Made by a program: the position numbers and the translations under genes
Notes under the pieces: generated by a model
Database searches by the model: none
Seen by the model: only the letters and a program-made list of their open reading frames with translations
What the model was told of the DNA's origin: nothing
DNA from: Allomyces macrogynus ATCC 38327
Lineage: Eukaryota; Blastocladiomycota; Blastocladiomycetes; Blastocladiales; Blastocladiaceae
Direction of reading: 5' to 3'
NCBI GenBank assembly: GCA_000151295.1
Contig: GG745350.1
Location: 547,579 to 592,433, forward strand
DNA length: 44,855 bases
In this document: positions 21,030-31,500 of the stretch, one piece after another
How the letters are laid out: each line of letters starts with the position of its first letter
How positions within the stretch are numbered: position 1 is the stretch's first letter

Positions 21030-21924
21030 TCAGTACGGCCGAGGGCGGCCGTACCCACCACCGCGGCCGCCACCATACCCGCCACGGAACGACCCACCGC
21101 CGCGCGGCGGCCCGCCGTCACGCCCGCCGCGGAACCCACCCCCACCGCGCCCGCCGCGGAACCCGCCCCGCCCACCGGGTCCGCCGCGGCCACGCCCACA
21201 CCGCCCCCAAGGCACCACGGCCGCCACGTCCGCCGCGCCCACCGCGGCCCGCAGGCCGCTCGGGTCTTAATCGGCAACGCGCGCCAGTTAAGCGGTGCCC
21301 ACTTGACCTACACCGTCCCGTTCACGGTGTCAGCAAGCGACTTTTGAGTGACTCACGACCTGGTCCAGCGCGTACCAACAACTCGCGCCCGCCAATCCGC
21401 AAGAACCCGCGCGTTTCCTGCGCCTTGGCCAGGATCGCCTGCACGTCCTCGGGAGTATTCAGGAGAAAGTACCCGACGCCCGTACACCCGGCGTGGTTGG
21501 AAAGCACGTTGAACTCGCGGCACCCGCCATACGGCGCCAAGATCCGGTCGACGAGGGCCTTGGTCGTATCGGTCGGCAAGTTCACAAGTCGCACGGCACA
21601 GGGGTCGATGGGTTCCGCGGGACTGAACGGGAACGTGGGCGGCGGCGGCGGCGGCGGCGCGGGCGCGTCGTTGTGACGGTCATGGTCGTGCTGATCGCGG
21701 TCGTTGCGGTCGTCACGATGGTCATGGTGCTCCTTGCGCCCGGGCGCGTCGAGAGGGTCGTCGCCCGGCGAGGAACGGCGGTGGTCGGCGGGGTCCGAGA
21801 GCAGTTTGTCGAACCCGGTGGCCACGGGCATGTCGCGCGGCGCGGCCGACGACGAGGACGCCGACGGCGGCGTGAGGTCGCGGCGCCACTGCAGGCTGGG
21901 CTGCGCCGAGTCGCGGTCGGACAT
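21030..21924 (-). CDS. RRM protein with RGG-box tail (apparent frameshift)
   Basis: Exon 1 (21376-21924) encodes 183 residues: an acidic/His/Asp-rich N-terminus, a polyproline run, then an RRM from about residue 112 (CAVRLVNLPTDTTKALVDRIL; GCTGVGYFLLNTPEDVQAIL). A 68-nt intron (GTACGC donor, GTGTAG acceptor) completes the last RRM strand as GGRELLVKWAP. The downstream exon starts at 21307, but the clear RGG tail (GGFRGGRGGGGFRGG...GYGRPRPY, stop at 21030) is in another frame. One missing base would join them. A run of five C at 21204-21208 is a suitable place. Likely role is RNA binding, perhaps nucleolar or mRNP, by composition only. It starts 52 bp from the end of the next minus-strand gene. 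Confidence 0.7.
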
Positions 21925-21975
21925 GGCTGTTGACAGTTGGTGGTTGGTGGCGGTCCTGCAGCGCTAAGTTGGGAG

Positions 21976-23017
21976 CTAGCGCTGGAGAGCGTGTCGAGGA
22001 GCGCATCGAGGAGCGCGAGCCGGACTTGTGGCGAAGTTGGTGGTTGGCGCGCAGTTGGTGTGCAAGAAGATCAGCCATGACACGCCAATCAACCTCACAA
22101 AGGACATGCGCTCACACAAAGGAAACAGGCCTCCACCACAAGTCGACCATGATGAGCGACGCAAATCCATTGCTAAATAAATACTTATCCAGCCGCCGAT
22201 ACACACGGCTCGACCTCGCGCGGCCCTCAACCCGCTCAAAACGCGTTCCATCTCCGACCGACCCCACCACGCTCCTCTATACCCGAACCCCAAGCCCAAA
22301 CTGCGCAGACTCGCCAAGTAATCCTCCGATGACATGGGCTGCATCGGCGCCATCTGTCCTTCAGCGCCCGGCACGACCTGCGCGCCGACCTTGACCTGAA
22401 ACCCGTCGCGTGGGCACGTCATACACACGGGCGCGCCGTCTTTCGTGTACCCGCACCCATCCATTGACAACATGAACGGCTTGTTGTATTTCGGGCACGT
22501 CTCGCAGAGCGCATGCTTGGGCACGTCCGACTCGAGCAGCGGGTAGAAATTGAACGCGTTGAGTTCGCGCCACAACAGGTCGGGAATATCTTCCTTGTGC
22601 TCGGCCTGGATTGCATGCAAGCAGGCGTCACACTTGCGCCAGTCGACGTTATTGTAGCACCATTGCTCGACGCCGTTGCGGCCGCAGTGCGTGTACCGCT
22701 GGTGCGACCGCGGGCAGTGCTCGCGCGAATACGGCACCATTTGGTACTCGCCCTCGCTGTCGCTGACGGTGAAGTTGTCTGTATAGAGGGGAAAATATCA
22801 GCGTTAGAATCCGCAAAATGACGATCCAGCACTGTCTCTCGACTTCCCTCCAACCATGCGAAACGACGCGCTCCCGTGCTGCAAACAACACAAAGCACTC
22901 CGTCGTCGTCATATCCTTGTCGTCTTCGGTAATACCACAAATCCCGCACTCGTGTGCGACCGACCGCAGCGCGCGATTATGCTGTGCCGAGTTCATGACC
23001 GGGTACTTGCGCAGCAT
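21976..23017 (-). CDS. Cysteine-rich protein of unknown function
   Basis: Two exons (22855-23017, 21976-22778) with a 76-nt intron (CTAAC branch, TACAG acceptor) read 321 residues from the ATG at 23017. The first part holds SAQHNRALRSVAHECGICGITEDDKDM. The second holds paired cysteines: HCGRNGVEQWCYNN, CDACLHAI, CETCPKYNKPFMLSMDGCGY and CMTCPRDGF. Several zinc-binding pairs are likely. I do not recognise the family. The last about 80 residues look like non-coding sequence, so the true stop or a further splice may lie near 22250. Directly upstream lies a damaged MYND finger in a related frame, so this may be the surviving 3' part of a larger MYND gene. Confidence 0.55.
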
Positions 23018-23253
23018 CTCGGCCTAGTCGTAGAACCGCGCCTTCATCCCGAGCGCTTGAAAAATTCGCATTGCAGCTTGTGGACTTCCCAATCCTTGCG
23101 CTGGTGGTCGACGCAGCAGTACTGCATCATCTTCCAGGCACCGCACGCCTTGAGCCTGGGGGTATTGGCTGTTTTGTTGCATCCTTCGAGCTCGCACCGC
23201 CGCGGCTACCAGCAAGTGAACTCGTGCTCGTTGTTGCTGGAAGTGTCGGCCAT
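23018..23253 (-). pseudogene. Damaged MYND zinc-finger exon
   Basis: From an ATG in good context at 23253 the frame reads MADTSSNNEHEFTCW and then meets TAG (23206-23208). The same frame continues with a MYND finger: CELEGC, KACGAW, QYCCVDHQRKDWEVHKLQCEFF, then TGA at 23044. The usual second Cys of the CxxC pair is Trp. In the +1 frame, after a run of five T, ALGMKARFYD leads to another TAG at 22997-22999 and then to AEMLRKYPVM of the downstream gene. Two stops, one shift and a lost ligand point to decay. A 62-nt intron removing part of the finger is an alternative that would join DWE to AEML in frame. Confidence 0.55.
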
Positions 23254-24007
23254 GGTTGATGCTTGGTAGTGTTGACACTTGATTTGGCAGGCCAGGATGC
23301 CTGCGAAGCGACTGAGCTGAGCAACAGGAAGTGACAAGCAAGCGCGTGAGCGGAACAAGAAACCCAGCAGGGCGAATGAGTCACACTGGACGTCGCCCGC
23401 AATAAACATGGTCTCGAAAACCACGGACGTAAACCCGGAGCACTCGATGGAGCACCCCATTTCTTCCCGATGCCAGCGATGCCAGTTATATCCCCTGCGG
23501 ATGCTGGTACTGCTTGACGATGGCTGGTCGAAGCGGCAACACAGCGAACAGGCTCACAGAGGTATCACACGAATGAGGCTCTGTGGTAGGAACGATCTTG
23601 GCGACATTTGAGGGTCGCCTTTGACCATTGCAGAGAGCCATCAAAACAATAATTGCCACTCTCACAGCGTCGGGCGTCAGGGACGGGCGCATGAACTGCT
23701 GAACATATGTTTAGATAGAGCGCTTGTGCAAGAACGAGGGTGGCAGAATAAAGAAGACGACGGACGTTGACCGATGCTGTCACGGTCATGTCCACTTCCT
23801 CGTCGGTAATCCCACAAACTTGTCGGCGAGCTCGCGGCGCGTGCGGTTATGCTGCGCGCAAGAGCAAGAGCGAGAGTGCATTAGCACAACGAGTCACAGG
23901 GATACCCACAATTTTAATCTGTCCGAAACCTCGGCGCTAACGACAGCACCATAAATCACAATTCCACCGTCGTCTCGGACCGGCACGCGAGCAGAGAGGT
24001 CCTGGAT
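23254..24007. other. Intergenic region with a gene relic
   Basis: 5' flank of the MYND gene and 3' flank of the RRM/RGG gene at 24008. It contains a short relic of the cysteine-rich gene at 23774-23857. Otherwise no gene is seen. Confidence 0.5.
23774..23857 (-). pseudogene. Relic copy of the cysteine-rich gene segment
   Basis: On the minus strand AQHNRTRRELADK and, after a frame change, CGITDEEVDMTVTA align with AQHNRALRSVAHE and CGITEDDKDMTTTE of the gene at 21976-23017. The order and spacing are the same. The copy has a frameshift and no continuing homology, so it looks like a broken partial duplicate about 850 bp upstream of its parent. Confidence 0.5.
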
Positions 24008-25685
24008 CTAGTAGCCCCGCCCGTGCGAGCCGTGATACCCGCTCCTCCCGCTGCCGCGGCCGGCACCATAGCCCGTGCCCTGGTTGTGCGAGCTGGGATA
24101 CCCGGCTCTTGAGTTCGAGTTCCATCCGCTCCCACGGCCCGCGCTGCCGCCGCCCCTGGTCCACCCATGCGACCTGAATCCGCCACGGCCACCCCCACTG
24201 CACCCGCCGCTGCCGGCGTATCCGCGGCCTCGACCTCGATGGTTGTAACCATACGGGTACGGCCTGTTTTGGTGGGACTGGTGGTGCTGGTGGTAACCGT
24301 ATGTCGAGTGCCCGTGCCCGTGCGAGCCACCCGTCGCCGTCGATATCCACGTGGCCGCCGCCGTCGCGTACGTGGTCGCGGCCGAGGTCGACGCACTCTC
24401 CACCGCGACCGCGACCTCGGCTTGCGCGTCGCCGGTCGGATGAGCGGGTACAGGTGGTGGGAGGGCGCTACCTGGCACGGCCATGCTCGACATGGTCGCC
24501 TGCGACGACGCGAAACCCAACGGTACCGCCGCCGCTCTGAGTTCCCACCGCGACCCGCGCATTAGCACCTGCTCCGGGTCCTCTTCCTCGTGCTTGGTCG
24601 TGGCCTCGGGCAGCGAAGGTGGCGGCTCGACCTTGACCGCATGGTTTTGCGACAGCGAGAGGCTCGCGCCTTGCGACCACAGCGACTCGTCCCTTGCCCA
24701 GGGTGCGGCACGGGGTGGAGCAGAGCGGTCGCGCGCGTAGCTTGGGGATGCCGGACCGCTGCGCGGCTTGCTCGTCGAGGATTGGCGCTGCGGCGGGGGT
24801 GAGTAGACTTGCTTCGGCGGCGGGTAGACTTGCTTTGGCGGCGGGAAGACTTGCTTTGGCGGCGGGTAGACCTGCTTCGGCGTCGACGAGACGAAAACAT
24901 GGACGGTGTCGGGTTTTGGATGCGTGTGGGCTCGCGAGCGCGGCGTGGCCTCGCATGCGTCGTCGGCGTGGGGTGCGGACCGACTTGAGCGTGGACTCGG
25001 CGGTTGAGAAACGTGCTTCTTGTAGGGCCGTGATGGCGTATCGTCAAACTCGGCACTCGACTGCCGTTTCCGCGCGCTTGCGGCTTCCACGTCGTCATAG
25101 CTGTCGTGGCCGTCGTGGTCTTTCTCGTCGTGAATGGCACCGGACTTTGGCGTCGACTGCGGCACGGGCCGCGGTAATGCTGGTGCCGACGCCGGAGTCA
25201 ACGCCGAGTCCGACACCGGTTCAGGCGCAGGGCGTGATGCTTGTAGCCGTGGCCGTCGCCCGCTGCGCATGTACTGCTCGCGCCAATTCGCGGTCGCTTG
25301 CTTGACCTATGTCAACGAGCAACGACCACCACCCCGCTCACGCGTTGGTTTCTGTCCGCTTTGCGCAAGGCCCCGCGCGTCAACGAACCATCAGGAGCCG
25401 GCCAAACGCGGGAATCCCGCCCGGGACCGCGGCCACGTCAAATACGCGCGCGACGTGGTAGGGGTCCGCGAATTGAACAAAAAGCAGGCCCGTCGCGCCG
25501 GTACGGTCGGTCGGCACTTGCACGTCAATGACCTTGACCGTGGGTCCGAGCTGGATCTTGATCGTCTCAATGTCGCGCATGGTGATGTCGTAGGGTATGC
25601 CAATCAGGCACACGGTCGTGGGATCAACGGGCTGCGCGGGCACGACAGGGCGCGCGCGCACGCTCGGGACCGTCGTGGCCAGCAT
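24008..25685 (-). CDS. RRM protein with proline repeats and RGG/GY-rich tail
   Basis: Two exons (25389-25685, 24008-25306), 82-nt intron in phase 0, 531 residues. The N-terminus has an RRM (about residues 20-100): TTVCLIGIPYDITMRDIETIKIQLG, then ATGLLFVQFADPYHVARVF. Splicing joins GRLLM to VKQATANWREQY, completing the last strand. The middle is disordered, with a tandem PPPKQVY/F repeat (DNA 24803-24885). The tail is rich in Gly, Arg, Tyr and Ser (RGRGYAGSGG, GGRGGFRSHGW, GYHGSHGRGY), as in RNA-binding proteins that form condensates. The architecture resembles the RRM/RGG gene at 21030, but sequence similarity is not obvious. Likely role: RNA binding; target unknown. Confidence 0.82.
24803..24885. 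repeat. 21-nt tandem repeat coding PPPKQVY/F
   Basis: About four copies of a 21-nt unit inside the coding sequence, each specifying seven residues (PPPKQV plus Tyr or Phe). Length in multiples of three keeps the frame, so copy number can vary without breaking the gene. Confidence 0.85.
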
Positions 25686-27673
25686 ATTCGTTGTGTGTTG
25701 TCGTTTTGAGGAAGGCCAAAGAGAAGATTGGAGTGCAGTGAATGGTGATTTGTGACGGTGTGTGCAGGCATAAGGGCGTAGGAAGAAGCAATGGCTCTGA
25801 GCCAAAGGCTTGCAAGTGACGTGGATCGCCATCTGACGCAAATCCAGTGATATCCACGTGTCGCATGCTGATCCCAGATCGTCGAGATACTGGCTGCGCC
25901 CCTCCATTTCTGCAGGATGCCGCGATGAGCACTCACCGTCACTAACCGCAAAATGATGATGGGCGTGGCATACCGTCAAGAACTCTTGGTGGGGTGCCGT
26001 GGAAGGCGGCATCGGGCAGCAACCGTCTTCCTCCACTTAGTCGTGACCCATTCTCGCAGATCTGCATCGACGTGAAATCCACGCCGAACCGAACCGAACC
26101 GTTCCCGTGTGTGTGCTCGGTCAAGCCGGGATGTGGAGGTGATGCCCGCTCCAGCACCCAAACTTCATGATCCTCAGCTTCATTTGTCGCGGACAACGTT
26201 CAACGCGATTTTGCGAGAACGGGGAAGAGAGGGGAACGACGAAGGCACCGCTCATATTTTAGCCGAGGAGACACGATGCATCGCTTTTGTTTTTGCGAGG
26301 CTTTGGTTCTCAATTTTCGGTGAAACACACGTTGGCATGCCAAGCCGCTGCGCCAATTTTGTAGCTTTTGTCTCTTTCCGGCTGCACCCGTATGTGCCGA
26401 TTTCCTGCACCAGCCGAGCCGTCCTCGTGCCCGATTTCTTTCCCCATACCTCGCCTTTCGCCTCTTTATGAAATGGCCTGGGTCTCTTGCGTCTGAACTT
26501 GGCGTTTGGCTGGGCCAGTTTCCGACAGTTGGTTCAGCGTTGCCCTTTCTCTCCTCCTGGATCGTTTCGATTCGACACATTCGCGCGCGCACCGTCGAGC
26601 TGCTAGAACAGGCTGGTCTCCAGCTGCCGACACTGGTCGATCAGATCACTGGCGCGCACATGAGAACAACTCACGAAACCAACCGTAAATAACCCGCGGC
26701 CGCTTTTTCCAAAGTGATGAGATTTGCGCAACCTGGCGCCGCCGCCACGCCGTCGACGTGGCCTGGGCCCATGTGCATGCACAAAATCCCGCAGCCAGCG
26801 ACGTCGTGTCGACGTGTGTGTCGTACGCGTTGTTTTGACGAAGGGTTTTTTTTTCGGCTCGCGATGGGTTGCATTTCGTCCACGTTTGATTCCCAGTTGA
26901 TTTGCTGCCTGCGCTAGCTCGTTTCGATACTTACTTTTCAACGTGGCGCGCGCATTCACCCGCAGGCCGTTCAGGCTATCACTTGGGTTTTGGCATGGCG
27001 TTCGGCGCGTGCAGATATAATTTTGGAACCGTAGGGCGAAGGAGAAATGACTCTTGGGATGATCTTGTGCGCGCAAGCGCAGCAGGGGAGAGAGGTTGCG
27101 CAAAACTAGTGAGAAGTTGAGGGAGGCGCCCAAGCAAGAGAAATTTCTCCGACTGCCCGAGGCGTGTCAGCGTGTCCGTTGTTCGAGGAGCGCGTGGCTC
27201 ATGCTCCAACGTGTCCAACTTCGTTTCTCCCCCTCTGGTAAAACGAACGAGCGAACCCTGCAGATCGCGACGCGAGCGCGCTGGTCGATGCACCTCTCGC
27301 CGACCAAATGCCGTTTTGCCCGTCCTGCGCACAGCCACCGCCGCCCGCCGCCGTACAGGAGCAGTCATCGACGTCGCGGCCCCGTCTACGTCGTCGTCGT
27401 CGACCGTCGTCTCGGCTGGGAAGAACTCCATTAGGTTCAGTCGACTTGGCAGCTGCCCAGCGCGCTCTCTCTCCCTCTCTCACTTCCTCCCTCTCTCTCC
27501 AGCTCGATCTTTTGTTGTCAACCACGTCCGCCCGCAACCGACACTATCCACCGCTTGCAATACGCTTCCGCAACCGGGTCCTGGCCAACATCAAACCGTA
27601 ATTTGGATCAAGAGTCACCATCGGCCGATTGTTCCATCGACATCGCTCCGTTCTCGACAAGTACCGCGGCCCC
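25686..27673. promoter_or_regulatory. Long divergent intergenic region (RRM gene / Zn2Cys6 regulator)
   Basis: About 2 kb between divergent start codons. Open frames up to 176 residues exist (for example minus 26603-27133), but none shows a domain, a sensible start context or continuity with exons. The last 400 bp before 27674 are C/T-rich and likely the leader of the regulator gene. No TATA box or RNA gene is recognised. Confidence 0.5.
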
Positions 27674-30600
27674 ATGCCGCCCAGCGATCCCGATCAACAT
27701 CAGCACGTCGCGACGACGCTACCCACCACGACTGCGACCGCGTCCGCATTCGTCGACCCAATGACCATGCCCTCGTCGACCCTGGCCGCGTCCACGTTTC
27801 TCTCGCCGCACACCGTGGACGGTCGCCACGGCCCCGTCGTGAGCGCGCCAGCAGCGACCATGTCCGCACTGATGCCAACCCACGACGCGCCGCCTCCACC
27901 ACCCGGATCTGCTGCGCCAGCAGTGGGCGGCTCGGTCCCGCCGCGCAAACGCAAGCGGCTCACCAAGGCGTGCGACGTGTGCCGCCAGCGCAAGGTCAAG
28001 TGCGACGGCCGCATTCCGTGTGGCCCGTGCCAACTGATGGCTCCCGAGGCGTGTGCCTACGCGGCCGTGACGCGCAAGCGAGGTCCGTTACTGTTCTTGG
28101 CGTTATCTTGCCGTTGTCCGTTGCTGTTGCCGATCCATGGTCTGCTTCCCGCAAGGACCCGCGCGTGCTCGGCCCAATTATGGCATTGTGTTGGGGGAGG
28201 GTTATTTGGTCATCCCGCGCGGCCTGTGGAACCTGCAGCGTCAATGTTGGTCCAATCGGCCGTGGTGGTGGTGACGAACGACAAGAGGCGTATGGGAGAG
28301 GCGGGAGCAACTGCGGAGATGGACTTGTTCTGGTGGTTTTCCAGTCGACATTTTCGGATGCTGCGGCCAGTGCGGAACCAACCGTTGTTCTTGGCATTGT
28401 GCAGGTTTACTAACGCTGGCTCGCTGTTGTTAATTTTCCCGACAATTTTATACATTTTTTTGGTCGCGATATGTTGCTCGTTGCCATTCTTCCTCGACGC
28501 GCAAACAATACGATAAAACGAAACGACGCGACGCGACCTGACATGACGCGCACGATGCTCGCGGTGGTGTGGGTTTCCTCTCTGCTCGCGGTGCTGTCAA
28601 CATCCACGACCAACACCAACTTTGGCCGTGCATTTGCATGTTCCCGCGGCGAATCTTGCCCGTTTTCATCCCGTCTTGTGCGCCCGCCCTGCAACCGATG
28701 ATGCTCTCGCTTGAAACGTGCGCCGCTTCCCGTGCGGTGCTTGCTCGCGTGCTCAATTTATTTTGACCGGGGTGGACCTGTATTTTGTGTCGTGGTGCGT
28801 GCTGGTGGCTGTTTTGATTGGGGTCGATGGCTGCACGTTTTCCCGGGGCCTGTTCTCGAATTTTTCCGGTGTCTTGTCCTGTGGTTGGTTGGGTTTGCGT
28901 TGCGGGTTGCTTTCCTTTTTCTTCTCTCCTGCACTCTCTTCCTCCCGCGTGCACCTGCGCCATCACCTCGCTATCATGCCCACCGACTACTAGGCCCACG
29001 CCGCGGCCGCACGCATCAGCACGGTCACGACACCGTGCACTCGCCCGAACTCGACTGCAGCGCCGCCTCGTCGGCCGCCCAGAGCCGGCGCACCAGCTTT
29101 GGCACATCCGTTGCCGGCGGCGGCGCGCACGCGGCTGGTTACGATGACGGCGACCGTGACGACGATGAGGATGCGCCCCCCGCACACGACGACCTGCGCA
29201 GCCCGCTGCTCGCACCCGCTGCCGAATCGGCGGCCAACGCGCGTGGGTCTCTGCGCCAATTCAGGTCCGAGCGCACGCGTAGCGTGAGCAGCGATCTCGG
29301 TTTGCTCGCCGCGGCCGCCGAAAGCCTTTCTGCGTTTGACGCGGCCCTCTCCACGACCGTCGCAATCACTGGCACGGGTTGCAGGCCCAGACCGGTCGAC
29401 CTCCCGCCGCTCCCGCCCGTCATGTGCCGGTTCGCGCCGTCACCGTCGCGCACAGGCGGTGGGGTGCCGCTGCCGCTTCCCGCGGCCCCTTTGCCAGCAA
29501 CACCCGGCGCACATCACGCCCTGGCGAGCCCCGAGACTCTTCCGCGCGCGAAGGACTTGCAACGTGGCAATAACTGGTATCAAGCGCGCCCGCCAAGGAC
29601 GCACTTCCCGTCGCCTGCCGCGCCGGGTGCGCGCGCCATCGATCCCACGTCGCGACCGGGCGACTTGCCGCCGTGGCTCGCGCAGACGCTGGTTCACGGG
29701 TACCGCAGCGACCTCGGCGCGCTCGCCGAACCGGAATGGGCCGACTGGGCCGCGATTGAGCAGGATGTTGCTGCAGGGCGCGTCACGGCCGTGACACTCG
29801 CAGCGTGCGCTGCTGCAGTCGCTGTCGTTGGACCGCACTTGGCGCCGTCGGTCCCACCCGCTGCGCTCGCCGCGTCGGCCGAGTCGTGGGCCGTCCAGGC
29901 ATCGGCCATGGTGCTGAGCGGGGATGACGACGTGTCGGTGTCAGACGCCGTCATGGCTCTGATCTTGGTCGCGAGGGCGGCTGTGGCGAAATTTGACCGA
30001 GATCCGATGCCGACAAGGGGCCATCGCGCGTGGATCTCGCTCGGTGCGGCGCTCCAGGTGCTCGACCGCGACCTCGAGGAAGCCGACGCGTCCCGCCGAC
30101 ATGTCGCATCGCCCGCGCCGGTACCAACAAGCGAGTCGCGCTCGCTCGCGCTCGTCGTTGACGTGACGACCATGACCGTCTCGACCGCGGCGCGGATGGG
30201 CCGAGACCCGGCTGCGCTGATCCCCGCACGGTGCCTCGACCTCCTCAGCAACGCGCGTGCCGCATCCGCGGCCGCATCCGCGGCCGCATCCGCGGCCGCA
30301 TCCGACGTGGCCGCATGCCACGCGGCGAGACTCCTGCGCGTGGCCGTCGACGTCCTGCACCTCCTCAATCGCCCGCGTGCTGCAACCGTCGCCCTTGGCC
30401 CGCTCGACCCGCAGCTCGTGCACCATCTGCACCGCACGCTCGCCGACCTGCGCGACCAGTGGCCCGCCGACTGGGCCCGTCCCGCAGCATCCTCGCGCGT
30501 ACTCGCGCTGCACGTTACGTACCTCGCCGCGGTCATGTGGCTGCACCGCGGTGCAACCGTCGTGCTCGACGCCATGGCCAATGACCGGCTCGTCCCACCC

Positions 30601-31500
30601 GCCCAGGAGGCTGCGCGCGCCGCGCACCACCGAATCTGTGTCGAGGCCGCTGACTCGGTCGTGCATATCGCGCAGTGGCTCCCGCACCACCCACAAGCGC
30701 TGCGACCCGTCGTGGTTGCCGCGGCCGTGCAGGCCGCACTCGTGTTTTCGCACCAGGATCGGACTGCGCAGATGGACGCACAGCAGGCGGCGAGGGTTCA
30801 TTCGCTCGGTCGCGCGCTCGAGTGGGCCATGAATAGCGTCGACGCGAATAGAGATAATTTGTGGACGTGGGCCGTGCGCGCCGTCGACGATCCGCCGCCG
30901 CCGTGGAGCCACGGTCTGCAAGCGCTCGCGGGACGGTCGGATGCGGGATGGTGGGCGTGGTGGACGGCCGTTGTTGCTGATCAGCGACGGACACCGCCGC
31001 TCCCACCGCCCGCGCCGCTCCCGGTCCACGACCCGCCGCCGCCCGTGCCACGCGCGAACCCGCCAGTCCCCAAGCGGTCACCTCCGACCGCCGTGGGATC
31101 GGCATGGCACCCGGGTACACCACCACCACCACCACCAGTCTCGGCTCCCGCGCGGCACGCCCGCACAAGTCCAGACTCGGTGGAGGCTGGTCGCGCCCCC
31201 GTCCTCCCGTCTATCCGGCTGCTCTTGCAAGCGACCGATGTCTCGCCGGTCCCTCCTCCATTACCGCATCCGCACCCGCACGCGGCAACCGATCCGTTCC
31301 GCTCAAGCAGCGGATCGGCTGCTGGGTACCCGCCACCTCCGCCACCGCCTGCACTTCCGCGCGTGCGCACCATGTCGGACTTGAACATCTCGGATCCGAT
31401 GGACGGAGTCGTTGTGAGTGGTGGGGCAAGGACGGCTGCGGCGGCAGGAGCGGCTGCGTTAGCGGCAAGGAATAAGCTCACGCAGGCGCCGTTGCGCTGA
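27674..31500 (+). CDS. Zn2Cys6 (fungal binuclear cluster) transcription factor
   Basis: Two exons (27674-28082, 28994-31500) give 971 residues. The six-Cys cluster is complete (C100, C103, C110, C116, C119, C127) in KACDVCRQRKVKCDGRIPC. Splicing of a 911-nt intron in phase 1 makes RKRGPRRGR, the usual basic linker after such clusters, which supports the junction. The rest holds an Ala/Leu-rich helical middle region (about 330-720) like the fungal-specific regulatory domain, and a proline-rich C-terminal quarter. A 12-nt repeat at 30259-30306 encodes AAAS units. Such proteins bind CGG-type half-sites and usually control metabolism or development. The target is unknown. Open frame sequence within the long intron is not part of the protein. 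Confidence 0.85.
28083..28993 (+). other. 911-nt intron of the Zn2Cys6 gene
   Basis: By far the longest intron in the window (GTCCGT donor, CTACTAG acceptor). It contains T-rich stretches and no recognisable gene. It might hold an alternative promoter or exon, but I see no direct sign. Confidence 0.6.
30259..30306 (+). repeat. 12-nt tandem repeat in coding sequence
   Basis: Three and two-thirds copies of GCCGCATCCGCG, encoding repeated Ala-Ala-Ala-Ser, within the regulator gene. Frame-preserving and probably variable between strains. Confidence 0.85.

Noticed and set aside
23206..23208. TAG read as glutamine (genetic code change)
   Set aside because: U2A' ends with a genuine TAG at the family's normal length, so TAG is a stop in this genome.
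26603..27133. 176-residue open frame on the minus strand
   Set aside because: No motif, basic low-complexity composition and no splice partners; probably chance in promoter DNA.
28711..28993. N-terminal part of the long open frame before the second regulator exon
   Set aside because: It begins without ATG and is hydrophobic low-complexity sequence; the KR-G-PRRGR junction shows it is intron.
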